From Halorubrum sp. Atlit-26R (GTDB lineage Archaea; Halobacteriota; Halobacteria; Halobacteriales; Haloferacaceae): a stretch of DNA of 64,000 nucleotides. A program made the translations under genes and the position numbers. The notes beneath the pieces are model-generated. The model saw nothing but the letters and a program-made list of their open reading frames with translations. It was not told where the DNA came from and did not search any database. How positions within the stretch are numbered: position 1 is the stretch's first letter; each line of letters opens with the position of its first letter. This document shows positions 41,522-51,589 of this stretch, in pieces. The DNA lies in the NCBI RefSeq assembly GCF_003666015.1, contig NZ_QPLT01000008.1:117152-181151 (forward strand). The letters run 5' to 3'.

Positions 41522-41917
41522 ATGGAAGGAGAAGACGCAACCGACACGCTCCCGGAGAAAATTAAGAGGATGAGCCGGGAGGGGGGCCACGTCGATGTGG
41601 AGCTCACCGACGGGTCGACCCATCGGGCCTACCTTATCGGGGACTACGAGCTTGAGGAACCCGAGTGGAGCGGCGACGTAGGGAGCTTCTGGGCACGTCT
41701 TGAGTTTCCCGACCCCAAGGATCCCGGTAACCTCGAAGAAGACCAATACCCCACACAGATGGGAGAAATCACAGCGAAGGTTACAGACAACGGCTGGGAG
41801 GAGATCGAACTCCTGACCGATGTTCAGCGGGTAAAAGATGATGAGTTGGAACGCTGGGAGGGGATCCGACTGGGTGAGATTGAATCGATCGAGACAAAAG
41901 AAGACGAGGAGAGTTAG
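41522..41917 (+). CDS. hypothetical protein (131 aa)
   Basis: ATG 41522 fits the promoter distance of 39. An acidic beta-rich domain: HVDVELTDGSTHRAYLIGD, FWARLEFPDPKD, GEITAKVTDN. The layout resembles a small SH3-like or PRC-like barrel. No catalytic residue is clear. It ends the last operon under the shared promoter. Confidence 0.55.
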   Translation: MEGEDATDTLPEKIKRMSREGGHVDVELTDGSTHRAYLIGDYELEEPEWSGDVGSFWARLEFPDPKDPGNLEEDQYPTQMGEITAKVTDNGWEEIELLTDVQRVKDDELERWEGIRLGEIESIETKEDEES

Positions 41918-41993
41918 TTCCAATAAGCGAGGTTTTCGGCCGAGAGGTGTATTTAACGTCGGTTTTTTGTTTGCGATCTTCGTATCGGTTTGT

Positions 41994-42523
41994 ATGGGAC
42001 TGGAACCGGTCGGAAGGTCTGACGTAGACTTAGTCGTCGACGGGGAGCAGGTCAACCAGTTTAGTATCACCGAGGACAGAAAAATAAGAGTTGAAACAGA
42101 TACACAGGTAATTCTGGAGCTACGCTCAACAACTTACTCTCTGGGAACAAGATCGGATCTTACGACCCTTGGAACGGGGCTACTCGGCAGCATTCATTAT
42201 TCGACTTCGCCGCGCCGGTGGACGTAATTCTTGATTGGAATATTGGTGTGTACGAGGGCGATAATCCGTATGTAGCGGGCCGTTACGTAAATATCGTTGC
42301 TGACGGGGACGTTGTCGATAGAGTCTACAACGAGTACGATCAGTGGGTGACCTCATCTGACCAGCGAACAGTCACCTGCTCATCTGCCTATGTGGAGTGG
42401 AAAGCGAACGATAATGAGGCGGGAGCAGGACCAGCGGTAACGTTCGACGTTGACTGGGATGTTACCCCCGAGGTATCCAAAAGCGTGAACGTGGACGTAG
42501 GCTCATCAACGTATGAGAAGTAA
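41994..42523 (+). pseudogene. hypothetical gene split by a frameshift
   Basis: The first part (from ATG 41994) reads to TTLGTGLLGSI, then stops at 42225-42227 after reading wrong residues. The other frame, from about 42196, reads SLFDFAAPVDVILDWNIGVYEGDNP, joining smoothly to the second part that ends at 42523. One indel near 42190 splits a protein of about 175 residues with beta-rich, Asp-rich sequence. It may be a sequencing error. Codon use is more AT-rich than in the genes before it. Confidence 0.6.
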
Positions 42524-42734
42524 CGGGGGAGCGGACCTCGATGCGATTGTAGACTTGGTTGCGGAGAACGAGCCGGTGGTTCCTGAAGACGTACCCGAGC
42601 TTCTTGACGAGGAGATCGACGTCGAGGACGCCGAGAGATACCTGTCTGTGGCCGAGGAGCGGGGTCGTGTGCTGAAGGTCAACGGTAACTACTGGGTGAT
42701 GCGGATCGGGAAGTACGCAGCCAACCCGGGGTAG
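42513..42734 (+). CDS. small winged-helix-like protein
   Basis: The 73-residue protein starts inside the preceding gene. It has helix-loop-helix units (AIVDLVAENEPVVPED, ELLDEEIDVEDAERYL) and a strand pair near the end (RVLKVNGNYWVM), a layout close to a winged helix. It is strongly acidic for a DNA binder. Its role is unknown. Confidence 0.5.
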   Translation: MRSNGGADLDAIVDLVAENEPVVPEDVPELLDEEIDVEDAERYLSVAEERGRVLKVNGNYWVMRIGKYAANPG

Positions 42735-42737
42735 AGC

Positions 42738-42890
42738 GTGAGCGAGGAGACCGACGACCCCGAGGCGGTGACTGACTCGATAGATTTGAACACAATTCGG
42801 GAGGCGATCGGAGAGCGGGCAGCCGAGCGTTCAGAGCTCGCAGAGTGGGCGAGAGATGCTGGGCGTCGAGCCGGAAGTCTCCCTGATTGA
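42738..42890 (+). CDS. 50-residue hypothetical protein
   Basis: GTG 42738 opens 50 codons to TGA 42888-42890. The peptide is acidic, then helical with Arg and Ala (IREAIGERAAERSELAEWARDAGRRAG). It is three bases after the previous stop. Supported by coupling only. Confidence 0.4.
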   Translation: MSEETDDPEAVTDSIDLNTIREAIGERAAERSELAEWARDAGRRAGSLPD

Positions 42891-43018
42891 ACGACCAGTA
42901 GCCGGCTGCGGGCAGGGATTAGGCAGGAGAGAAGACGGTGCGCATATTTGTACTGACGTGTGATTTGAGCCACCGGAGGCTACCTTCTAATAAGCTGGAC
43001 GTAGATCATACTGGTAGT

Positions 43019-43561
43019 ATGTCATTAGTCCCAGTAGGAAGCGCGGAGGTCACCCTTGAGGGAAAACAGGGGGCAGTCACTAAGGTAGAAGTAGAAAATG
43101 GCGATGTTCTCTCTCTTGAATTTGGAGAACAGACAATTACCGATGAGAAGCAAATAAACGGTCGTCTGTCAGAATCTCCGGCAGATATTGCTTATGGGAC
43201 AGGTAATTCAATCAATCGGTCGGCTGGTGAAGACTGGCCTGAAGAAGTTCAGCGTCTTCAGTTCAGGGACGCCACGTTTCGAGCAGAGGTCGACGGAGGG
43301 AGTGACGGTTACATTCGCCTCAAACTTAAGATGTGGAATAAAGACGGCAAGATGTTGGAGACAATCATAGAAGACAGACCCGACAATCCATTTGTCACAG
43401 ATAATCCTGTCTATAAGGAGGATTGGGATGAAATTTTGGGACCAGATTACTTTTTCATTGAAGAATATGACTGGGACGGATATGGCAACAGCCTGAGATG
43501 GAGCTTTTCAGGGGTAGTGGAGAAAACGATCGAGACAGTCACGGGAGTAGATAAAAAGTAG
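43019..43561 (+). CDS. hypothetical protein, possibly leaderless start
   Basis: ATG 43019 follows CATACTGGTAGT, which has no TATA box at promoter distance; GTG or ATG further up is possible but unlikely. The 180-residue product has beta strands (AEVTLEGKQGAVTKVEVENGDVLSL) and an acidic Asp/Tyr-rich C-terminus. GC content is clearly lower than in the operons before 42 kb, so it may belong to the accessory region. Confidence 0.5.
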   Translation: MSLVPVGSAEVTLEGKQGAVTKVEVENGDVLSLEFGEQTITDEKQINGRLSESPADIAYGTGNSINRSAGEDWPEEVQRLQFRDATFRAEVDGGSDGYIRLKLKMWNKDGKMLETIIEDRPDNPFVTDNPVYKEDWDEILGPDYFFIEEYDWDGYGNSLRWSFSGVVEKTIETVTGVDKK

Positions 43562-44159
43562 CGTAGTTGGCAGTTAGTTTCTCAGAGTTTAGAGAGGATG
43601 AGGTAAGAGTAGGCTCAACGGATTTTGTGAACGGTAAACAGAGAGTCTGTGGAAAAACGACCCCGTTACGTTACGTAGTATTTAGAAGCAGAAGGTAAAA
43701 CCATATTTCAGGGTTGCCAGCGGGCACCAATCCAGCCATATTGGAGTTGGTGGGATACTCCACGCATATTTTGTCGTGTGGGTCGATTCAGGCCCCGGGG
43801 TAACCCCCGGAACAGTTTACTCATGCTTCCTTACCAGAAGCGTGCGTAAGTCAAAACCGCCAATCACCCCCGATCAGCCCCACCCGAGCGCAAAAACAAC
43901 AGTAAGGAGCCTCCTACCCCTCGATCACGACCCAGTAAATACCATATCGCTATATCTAATTTCGCTCGTGGAGTTGCGAATGCCGGTCAAAACGTTCACG
44001 GGATCGACTCTATTCGGACCAGTACCCGATAGAAATGGCCGCGATTACGCTCTAATTGCTATCATAGAGATAGAATTATTATACTAAACAAACTTATCGG
44101 TCGAAATCTACCTCAGCAAAGAGTGATGCCTCTCGCGAAGGGCTAGCCCAGACCGAGTT
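43562..44159. other. 598 bases without a supported gene
   Basis: AT-rich sequence between the last element gene and the transposase. A 103-codon open frame at 43776-44087 has a random composition and is not accepted. Left-end sequences of the transposase copy should lie near 44100-44160, but I could not match a terminal repeat. Confidence 0.5.
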
Positions 44160-45914
44160 CTAAATGAGTGTGATCAGCTCTTTGTCCAGCCAATCAAGAA
44201 ACCGACTGAGTGTGATTCTGGGCTTTTTCCGGGTTTTGATGACTCCAATGCGCTCTTGTGTGAGGAAATCGACCAGCAGCCACATATTGTAGACTACACA
44301 CCCGAAGGCGAAATGGAACCACCGGACTCCGAACTCCTTCGAGGTAGTCCACGCTGCTGCGTTCTTGATCGATGAGTACGAGTTTTCGATCGCTCCGCGG
44401 TCACTGTACTGTTCAATCTGCTTTTTCGCCCAGCGCCGATCGAGTGCGACCTCGTCACTCACATCGAGACTGGTGATAAACGGCTGTGGCGATCCCTCTT
44501 CATGGACATCATCATCTTCCGCTGGGGGTAACACGGCAACGGTCGTATGTACTGTGTGGTTTGAGACGCCACCCTTCACTGCACCGTGCATGACGAAATC
44601 CTCCTCGACATACAGCGGGGTGTCGTTCGGTTCGTGATACCCCTGCTTCACTTGGTCAAACCGGTCGCACATCGGTCCAATCCGATGCTGATCTTTCTGA
44701 GCAGGGATCACGTAGTCCAACCCCTTGTCAGTAAGCGTCTGAATGACGTCTACAGCGTGGAATTCACGATCGGCGTACACCATCCTGATGTCGACGTAGT
44801 CTTCGGCGATCGAAAGGAGCCGTCGTGCAACATCCCCGATATAGTAGGAATTACCCTTGCCGGGATACGCGTCTGTTGCGGCGTAGTCCGTACTTCCAAG
44901 CGGACACACCCCCACGACGTAGTGAGTGTTCTCGCCGACGATCACGACCGTCGCGAACTTGTGACACCAGGTGTATCCCTTTCCCTCTGGCGCGCTCTGG
45001 ACCCATTTCATCTCGTCGCGATCGCCATAGTAGGCAACATACGTGATGTCCAGCGCGACTTTCGCCCGAGTGCCAAATCGTGAGCCGTTCCCGTGTTCAA
45101 GCTCTCTGATTCGGGGTTTCGCGCGTGTGTATGTCTTTCGGAGAGCGAAATTCAGCACGGTCGCAATATCATCGACGGACATCTGCTTGAGGGCTTCCAA
45201 CAGGGTCTCACCAGATGGACCATCCTCGTAGAACGGGTCATCAACGGCGGGATCTGGATTTTTCATGTCACCCAGCTTCTGTCCCGAACCGTGTGCCGCC
45301 TGCTGCTTGATCGACGCGATTGCTTCTAAGACGAGTAATTCATCGTCGTCGTAGATCGCGTCATCCGAGCGAGAGAGTGAGATTGAAGGGATGGCTACCG
45401 ACTTCAACTCATCAAGCACCTCGTGACCCTTCTTCCGTAGCAAGCGTTGGACGGTTCGATTTGACAGCGACTCTTTGTCTTCGTCGTCCGCTGTTTTGAG
45501 AAGATCATTCCCGATTGGTGCGCCTCGTTCAGCTGCAAGCAGGCGGATCTCTTCAGAACCTGATTCGACGACCGTCTGTAACTTTCCGAATCGGCTTTCA
45601 AGCCGAACTGGTTTACAGCTACTTTCTGAGGGGAGATCATCCATCTCAAACCCAAATGCACGGGCGAGTTCCGGTCGGTCAGAGAGGCGTTCTGGGATTC
45701 CTGACAGAGATTCACGCTCGACAGTTGCCCACAGATACGCCAGAAACATTGGCCGAAACGGAAGCGACGAACTCCACTCGGGGTGTGCGTCCCGTAGCGT
45801 ATAGCGGCTCACGTCCAGTTCGTTCGCAAGTGTGATCCAGTCAGTATCTACAGTAAGGACATCATCAACTTGCTTTGTCAGCCTACTTTGAACCCGACTG
45901 CTCTCATTGCTCAT
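44160..45914 (-). mobile_element. DDE transposase gene of a haloarchaeal IS
   Basis: A 584-residue transposase. The triad is readable: Asp in ALDITYVAYYG, Asp in MVYADREFHAVD and Glu in DRGAIENSYSSIKN. An N-terminal HTH (LANELDVSRYTLRDAHPEW) should bind the IS ends. The C-terminus VYNMWLLVDFL is typical of the IS4-like DDE group of haloarchaea, though I do not assign a family with confidence. The gene is intact. Element ends and target-site duplication are not resolved. Confidence 0.75.
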
Positions 45915-46178
45915 CGGCTCTCACCGCCGATAGACAAAAATGAGCTGTCAACAGCCCAGTTGAGTGAGGACATTAGTATCGATAGTAGATTCATTTTGAA
46001 CTTAACTGCTAGCGTGTCGTTTCCGAATAACCTTTGATACGGAGGGTTAAATACAAAATTCGCATACTACTGTTCGTCTCAAACAGTAATACATAGAATA
46101 TTTGGGTATATTCTGAATGCCAGTATAATTTGAACTAATGTACAAGGTGAATAGCGCTGCATCACAGAACAGTAGGTA
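45915..46178. other. intergenic, IS right end region
   Basis: 264 bases, AT-rich, between the transposase start and the HTH gene. It contains TTAAATACAAAATT near 46050, a likely TATA region. No gene is supported. Confidence 0.4.
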
Positions 46179-46685
46179 ATGCCAGATGATATCCGGGATA
46201 CAGCGCCTAATTTAGAGGATGTGGATTACGATGAACTGTCGGAATTTTTTGAGAAGAAGGGCGCAGTTGAGTTGATCTCTCTTCTTGATGGTGAAGGGTA
46301 TCGATTCGACGAAATCGACGATTTACTCGATGTCAGCCGTGGGTATCTGAATGATCGCCGTGACGAAGCCGTCCATCTCAGGCTGATTGTTCCTGACCAA
46401 GCATACCGAGATGACTCCGTCCGCCGTGTGTGGACTCTTACAACGTTGGGCCACTACCTCCGACAGCGGATGCGCCATCTCGGAGTGACAGAGAGCCACG
46501 AGCGACTCATCACCGCTAGACGTGAATACGAAGACCGCAAGAGTGATTTCCTGGAGTGGGTTGATGATCCAGAGTCAATCGAAGCATACGCTGAAGATCT
46601 GCGAGCTGGCAATCAGGTACATCCAAAAGAGTTACCGCCTAAGTTACAAGATCTTTTTCGTCGAGTAGATGACGACCGTTTCTAA
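46179..46685 (+). CDS. winged-helix protein (168 aa)
   Basis: Residues about 20-100 form an HTH or winged helix (ELISLLDGEGYRFDEIDDLLDVSRGYLNDRRDEAVHL, then VRRVWTLTTLGHYLRQRM), as in haloarchaeal PadR/DUF-type regulators. A helical C-terminal part follows (RREYEDRKSDFLEWV). It may control neighbouring genes or the IS. The HTH is clear but its binding site is not. Confidence 0.65.
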   Translation: MPDDIRDTAPNLEDVDYDELSEFFEKKGAVELISLLDGEGYRFDEIDDLLDVSRGYLNDRRDEAVHLRLIVPDQAYRDDSVRRVWTLTTLGHYLRQRMRHLGVTESHERLITARREYEDRKSDFLEWVDDPESIEAYAEDLRAGNQVHPKELPPKLQDLFRRVDDDRF

Positions 46686-46722
46686 TTCTTCTTGAGCTGT
46701 CGATAGAGCTTTGGGATGGTGA

Positions 46723-47085
46723 TCTGTTGAAATCCTCAGAAGTCCATATTCTGATCCAATTACGATAATACAGGAATTACATTGAGTGCGATCCCGCCTC
46801 GATGTGGACAGAAGACAACTCCACAGCTACGTCCTGACCGTCTTCGTCCATCTGGTCAAACACTTCCCGTTCGGGGCCGGAGATCCGTTTTGGGATAGGG
46901 TAGTTAACATCAAGGGTCGAGAGCGTCTGGAACACCCTCATCGAGTCGAACTCCCGATCACACAGCACTGTCTCGATCGGAACGTGTTCTTTCGCTCGTC
47001 GAACCAGTTGCCACACAGTACGATGAATCTGATTCGGCGGGTTCTCATCCCACTCTACAGCTCTTCACCAGCCAAGTAGACGCCA
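46723..47085 (-). pseudogene. transposase remnant with IS end
   Basis: On the minus strand, PPNQIHRTVWQLVRRAKEHVP and IETVLCDREFDSMRVFQTL (46777-47085) resemble the second-Asp region of a DDE transposase such as that at 44160. The frame is short and truncated. TCTGTTGAAATCCTCA at 46723-46738 is a solo copy of the IS end found at 50735. The remaining 46686-47168 interval contains no other gene. Confidence 0.6.
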
Positions 47086-47168
47086 GCTGTTGACCCAATT
47101 TCGTCTGATCGTCATCGGTTTCTGAGTACGATACAGAAAAGATACGCTTCAATACAGTCTTTCACAGT

Positions 47169-47573
47169 CTACGGCTCTGGATGAAATATGTCACGTCGGA
47201 GATAAAGGTATACCACAAAAACCAATGGAAGTATGACAATCCCCCAGCCGATCGGATTGTTAGCCACACCCGAATACAGATTCAGTATGGCAACAGCAAT
47301 TCCGACGATAATCCCGCTACTCCAAGCAGATGAATGCCGCCGGTAAATCAAAAAAGCAAGGGCAAACATCACAATTGCAGAAAGACCATATATCGCCCCA
47401 GACACGATCTGAGGCGGAATCCCAGTATCAACTACTGGGCCAGATAATTGAGATAAGAATCCGTAGAACAAAAATACAAATCCCAGTAGGACAAGGAATA
47501 CAACAACTCCTATGACGTCAAGTGGGGGCCAATGCGAATCGCTTGGAGAGTGGTTATTTGACTGTTTTGTCAT
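47169..47573 (-). CDS. four-helix membrane protein
   Basis: A 134-residue protein with four hydrophobic helices (about 20-42, 55-77, 83-102, 106-126) and a polar N-terminus (TKQSNNHSPSDS). It has no signature residues. It lies alone on the minus strand, AT-rich for haloarchaea. An unknown integral membrane protein. Confidence 0.55.
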   Translation of the reverse strand: MTKQSNNHSPSDSHWPPLDVIGVVVFLVLLGFVFLFYGFLSQLSGPVVDTGIPPQIVSGAIYGLSAIVMFALAFLIYRRHSSAWSSGIIVGIAVAILNLYSGVANNPIGWGIVILPLVFVVYLYLRRDIFHPEP

Positions 47574-47636
47574 AGTACTATATTTAGTGTGAATGGGTGA
47601 AATAATTTGTTCACGACAATGTGCTCGAATCGATCG

Positions 47637-48799
47637 CTAGGAGGACCACTGGTAATCTTCGGAATCGTCTACAATCCAACCCGGTGTTCCATGAACCCGA
47701 AGTGTACCGGTAACTGAAATATTGATACACATTCCAAGGTGATTACTGCTGTCTGGGTAGCTACCGAAGGTCAGTGAACCACTATCGCCAAAACGAATAT
47801 CATTGATAGCCGACCCCCAAGTGACTTGATCCCAGTACAATTCGCCCCTTTCTTTACAATTATCATTTACCTTTACTGTAACAGGTTTTCCTCGGGCATG
47901 AGGAGTCCCCGAGGATTCACAGCTCGTTGTGCCTATTTTCTTCACATCCCAGCCCTCTGCCGAAAAAGTATCGAACCCATCTTTCGACATTGTCCCTTGA
48001 ATATTATACTCAGTATCATGATCGCTTGGAAGAACAACTTTGCTTTCCGGCGACCGGCCCTCAGTAGGTTCAATAACCACAAAGTCGTGATCGTGGTCCA
48101 CAGCCACTACCTCACCAATTTTTCTCCTCCATGCTCAGCCTCTGCTCCAATTAGATCGGACCCACAGTCCCCACTCGTGGAACTTGCGACATGAGTATTG
48201 GTAAGCCAACCCTCATTAAAATTCGGCCCGCTCACACGTGAAGTGAGGGTCCCTCGAGCATTTCCGAATACCACCTCAAGGCCTCCAGGTATATCTCCAG
48301 TAGTCGTTAGATCTCCACAGGGGTCTGAATTAACATCACTACCAGGCGAATCTCCCTCTTTGGTCATCTCCGGATTGGCGATCTTGTTGAAGACTATCCG
48401 AACATCACGATTCTGTCCCTGAAGATCTCTTGAATTGATATTCACTTCCTTATCTTCATCTATATCAACAGCAAGATATGGGTTTTCCCCTCCAAGATCT
48501 CCTGGGTTCATTTCGATGGAAATCACTCCATCTCTCTCTATTGGTAACTGTTTGTTCTTTTCTAGAACTTCGCGTGCGTCAAGAAGACGCTCGTACCAGT
48601 CTAAGGGAACATTCCACTTATGATCTCCATCCAAGTCAAGAGAAACAGGAACCTCATCGGAGTCAGCAGATTGAATATCCTCAGGTGTAACAGCAGTCGC
48701 AGTTGTACTCGCAACCCCAGCGGCTGCGAATATCTCAAGAAGCCGCCGCCGCTTGAGCTTTCTATGCTTGTTCTGGTGTAGTTTTCGCAGTCGTGACAT
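47637..48799 (-). pseudogene. Tat-exported serine protease gene split by a frameshift
   Basis: The first part (48799 to 48107) has a twin-arginine signal (KLKRRRLLEIFAAAG) and reads through to NTHVASS, the catalytic His. In the other frame the sequence continues IGEVVAVDHDHDFVVIEP, with the catalytic Asp, then FGDSGSLTF with the Ser. The shift lies in the five-A run near 48118, where one base is lost or gained. A protein of about 385 residues results from joining. The intact relative at 61090 has the same domain order. Confidence 0.7.
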
Positions 48800-48933
48800 T
48801 TTGGAACATGCCCTGATAGGGCATCAAGAATACAACTCTGGAGATAATTAGCATCAACTACTGATCGGTTTCGTTACTGAGTAATCACTACTTCAATAAT
48901 TAAGTAGATCTCATTATCCGAACAATTCATCAA

Positions 48934-49621
48934 ATGTTGATTTCAGTTAGCGTCACACTAGTGGAAGTTCGGGAAGCCGCGATGAGCTCGCAGATCGAAG
49001 GGACCGCAGTCACCGTCTCAGACATCATCCTTCACGAACCAGATGAAGCCCCTGAACGGTCAGCAGCATCCGAGCGCGACATCCGAGAAGCGTACAACTA
49101 CGTCAAGGCCATCTAGGTGGGAGTTCGATTGGCTCGAACAAAGTAAAAATACCGACCGCGACCTTCCCTGTGAGTTCCACGAATCGCTCCTGCTCAATGT
49201 CCGTGGCGAAGACAAGCGCCCCGGGAACATCCGAGATATCCCAGTCATCATTGGCCCAAACAAGAATCCCGAGGACGCACAGTTCATCCCTGCTCATCAG
49301 CCCATGTTCCGATGCTGCTCGACCAGCTCATCGCGTACAACCGAATGGAAAACTACCCGTCCCTCATTGATATTGTCCTCTCACACTACCAGGTTGAGAC
49401 AATCCACCCGTTCCGTGACGGGAATGGCCGACTCGGACGACTCCTCATCATGCTCCAGTTGTACGACGCTGGCTTGCTAGATGAGCCGTACCTGTACTTG
49501 TCTGCGTATTTCAACCGGAACCGGAGTGAGTACTTCGAGGAACTTCTGAGCGTCAGCAGGGACGGTACGTGGGAAGAGTGGGTGGTTGGCGTCATTGCGG
49601 ATCTACAACCACAAGCTCAGT
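48934..49621 (+). pseudogene. broken Fic-domain gene
   Basis: Three frames together make a Fic protein. The N-terminal REAAMSSQIEGTAVTVSD lies in the first. LNVRGEDKRPGNIRDIP lies in the second. SHYQVETIHPFRDGNGRLGRLL, the Fic active-site motif, lies in the third (from 49312). Fic proteins transfer AMP or other groups to target proteins, and often act as toxins. Two frameshifts mean this copy is dead. Its last frame runs on into a permease fragment. Confidence 0.75.
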
Positions 49622-49770
49622 CGAACGCCTTGGTTGTCGAACTCGCGTTTGAAGGAGTGGACGTCCCCGTGTTCCTTCACGAAGCGAGCGCACTCGTCAT
49701 CTTCGCCGGATGGATCCTCCTCCCGTTCGCGGCCGGCTACTATCGTTTCCGAGAGGCTGACCTCACATAA
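49622..49770 (+). pseudogene. permease C-terminal fragment fused to the Fic remnant
   Basis: The last 50 codons, LVVELAFEGVDVPVFLHEASALVIFAGWILLPFAAGYYRFREADLT in pattern, match the end of the intact ABC permease at 58273 (LVVDTAYSNQTVPLVLEPW...YHFQTTDLT). The permease body is missing, so deletion joined the Fic fragment to it in frame. The ABC ATPase gene follows as in the intact cluster. Confidence 0.65.
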
Positions 49771-49786
49771 CACGGAGCGTGTACTT

Positions 49787-50717
49787 ATGCCTACAATAGC
49801 CACCACCGATCTCACGAAACGGTACGACGCAGAAACCGCTGTCCATGGTTTGAACCTAACAGTTCAGGACGGTGAAGTGTACGGGTTTTTTGGGACCGAA
49901 TGGAGCCGGAAAATCGACGACGATCAGTCTGCTCATGGATTACGTGCGCCCGACAGAGGGATCGGCGCACATCCTCGGACTCGATCCGCGAGAGGACGTC
50001 GTCGAAATTCACCAACGCGTTGGCATCCTCCCAGACCGGTTCAGTGTCTACGACCGCTTGACGGGCCGCAGACATCTCAACTATGTTATCGACTCGAAGA
50101 ACGCCTCAGACTCCCCCGAAGACCTGCTCACTCGGGTTGGACTTGGCGATGCCATTGATCGGCAAGCCGGGGCGTACTCTAACGGGATACAACAGCGCCT
50201 CGGGCTTGCGATGGCGCTTGTTGGCAAACCCGACCTCTTGATTCTTGATGAGCCATTTACCGGGCTTGATCCCCACGGGGCACGGACGATCCGAGATCTC
50301 GTCTATGAAGAGAACGACCGCGGTGCGACTGTGTTCTTTTCAAGTCATGTGCTCGGCCAAGTTGAACTCGTCTGCGACCGAATCGGCATTCTCAACCAAG
50401 GGGAGCTGATCGCCGAAGGGCGGATTGATGATCTCCGCAAGGAAGTTGACGTTGAATCGTCTATTGTCTTCACGCTTGACCAGATTCCCGATGGGCTCGC
50501 CGACACGCTCCATGGACAGGATGGAGTGGTGAGTGTCTCGGGAGAAGACGGCGAGCTCGTCGTGGTCACACGAAGCCAAAATGCTCGGTGGCCAGTTATT
50601 CAAACGATTGAACAGACATCTGCTGCCGTTGACTCGTTTACAATGCGGGAACCATCAGTCGAAGACGTGTTTGTCGCCCATACAACAGGTCGGACTGAAA
50701 CAGGGAGTACTTCCTAG
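49787..50717 (+). pseudogene. ABC transporter ATPase with a frameshift
   Basis: ATG 49787 begins MPTIATTDLTKRYDAETAV, but at about 49888 a run of six T puts it out of frame. The other frame, from 49872, continues FLGPNGAGKST (Walker A), then SNGIQQRLGLAMALVG (signature), LLILDEPFTGLDP (Walker B) and FFSSHV. Apart from this indel the ATPase is complete to 50717. A close paralog is the intact ATPase at 57328. Confidence 0.7.
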
Positions 50718-50848
50718 CCAGTTAGCAGGGAATCGGCTCTGTTGAAATCCTCTTCTTCAGATAGATTCACACATGAAACAGCCGGTCGGTGAAAGCTGCG
50801 AATTGACCGGTAGATTCAACTCCTTGCGTAAGGAATTCTTACACGATA

Positions 50849-51112
50849 ATGGCGTCGGATGAACCTGAAGTAACCACGGTAACCTCGAAGGGACAGATCA
50901 CGATCCCGAGTAAACTCAGAGACCAATTCGGACTCGAACAGGGGACGAAGCTCGTGGTCGTCCCGACGGAGTATGGTCTCGTGTTGAAGAAAGTCGACCT
51001 CCCATCGATCGAGGAGTTTCAACGACGTGTTGAAAACCGGACGAATGCAGGCGAAACCTCTCTCGACGAGGTCACCCGACTCGTCCACGAGGCGCGGAGC
51101 AGCGACGAATGA
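50849..51112 (+). CDS. AbrB/SpoVT-type antitoxin
   Basis: The N-terminal half TTVTSKGQITIPSKLRDQFGL and TKLVVVPTEYGL is the swapped-hairpin DNA-binding fold of AbrB antitoxins, which binds its own promoter. The C-terminal half is helical and acidic (EEFQRRVENRTNAGETSLDEVTRL) and would wrap the toxin. It overlaps the toxin gene at 51109, as in VapBC-type pairs. Length 87. Confidence 0.8.
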   Translation: MASDEPEVTTVTSKGQITIPSKLRDQFGLEQGTKLVVVPTEYGLVLKKVDLPSIEEFQRRVENRTNAGETSLDEVTRLVHEARSSDE

Positions 51113-51522
51113 GGGCGGTGCTGGATACGAACGTCCTCATCTCGGGCGTCATCGCAACCGGCGTGCCACACGAACTTCTCGTCAAGGGATTCGAACGCGA
51201 GTACCAAATCGTCGTTTCCGTGGAAACGCTCACCGAGTTCCGTGAAACGCTGCTCAAATACCCCGAGCGCTTTCACATGAGCGAACACGAGGTACAGCAG
51301 GAAGTCGAACTGGTCCGATACTATTCGGAGTTCGTCGATCCGGAGGAGAACATCGCGGCGGTTGAGGCAGATCCCGACGACGACAAGTTCCTTGAAGCGG
51401 CCGTCGCCGGTGGCGTCGATTACCTTGTCTCCGGCGACGGACACCTGCTCGAAATCGACTCGTTCCGTGGGATCGATATCGTCGAACCGAGGACCTTCTA
51501 TGATCTACTCGACGCGTCCTGA
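51109..51522 (+). CDS. PIN-domain toxin (VapC-like ribonuclease)
   Basis: The PIN fold cuts RNA with an acidic metal site. Here Asp5 (VLDTNVLISG), Glu44 (ETLTEFRETL), Asp near 90-92 (EADPDDDKFLEAA) and Asp near 111 (LVSGDGHLLEI) provide the four acids. The 137-residue size is usual. ATG 51109 overlaps the antitoxin end, so the two are made together. Its RNA target is not predictable. Confidence 0.8.
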   Translation: MRAVLDTNVLISGVIATGVPHELLVKGFEREYQIVVSVETLTEFRETLLKYPERFHMSEHEVQQEVELVRYYSEFVDPEENIAAVEADPDDDKFLEAAVAGGVDYLVSGDGHLLEIDSFRGIDIVEPRTFYDLLDAS

Positions 51523-51589
51523 ATCTCCAGTACGAGCGATCCGTACTTCCCCTATACTGACCACACCCAGTCAGAATGTGTCACTCCCT

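Noticed and set aside
43005..43019. Shared promoter before the 43019 gene
   Set aside because: CATACT is present but no TGGAAAA or TATA box follows within promoter distance.
43776..44087. 103-codon open frame before the transposase
   Set aside because: Composition is not coding-like, there is no ribosome-binding site and it lies in an IS-end region.
44586..45083. Plus-strand frame inside the transposase gene
   Set aside because: It is antisense to a complete transposase with a readable DDE triad.
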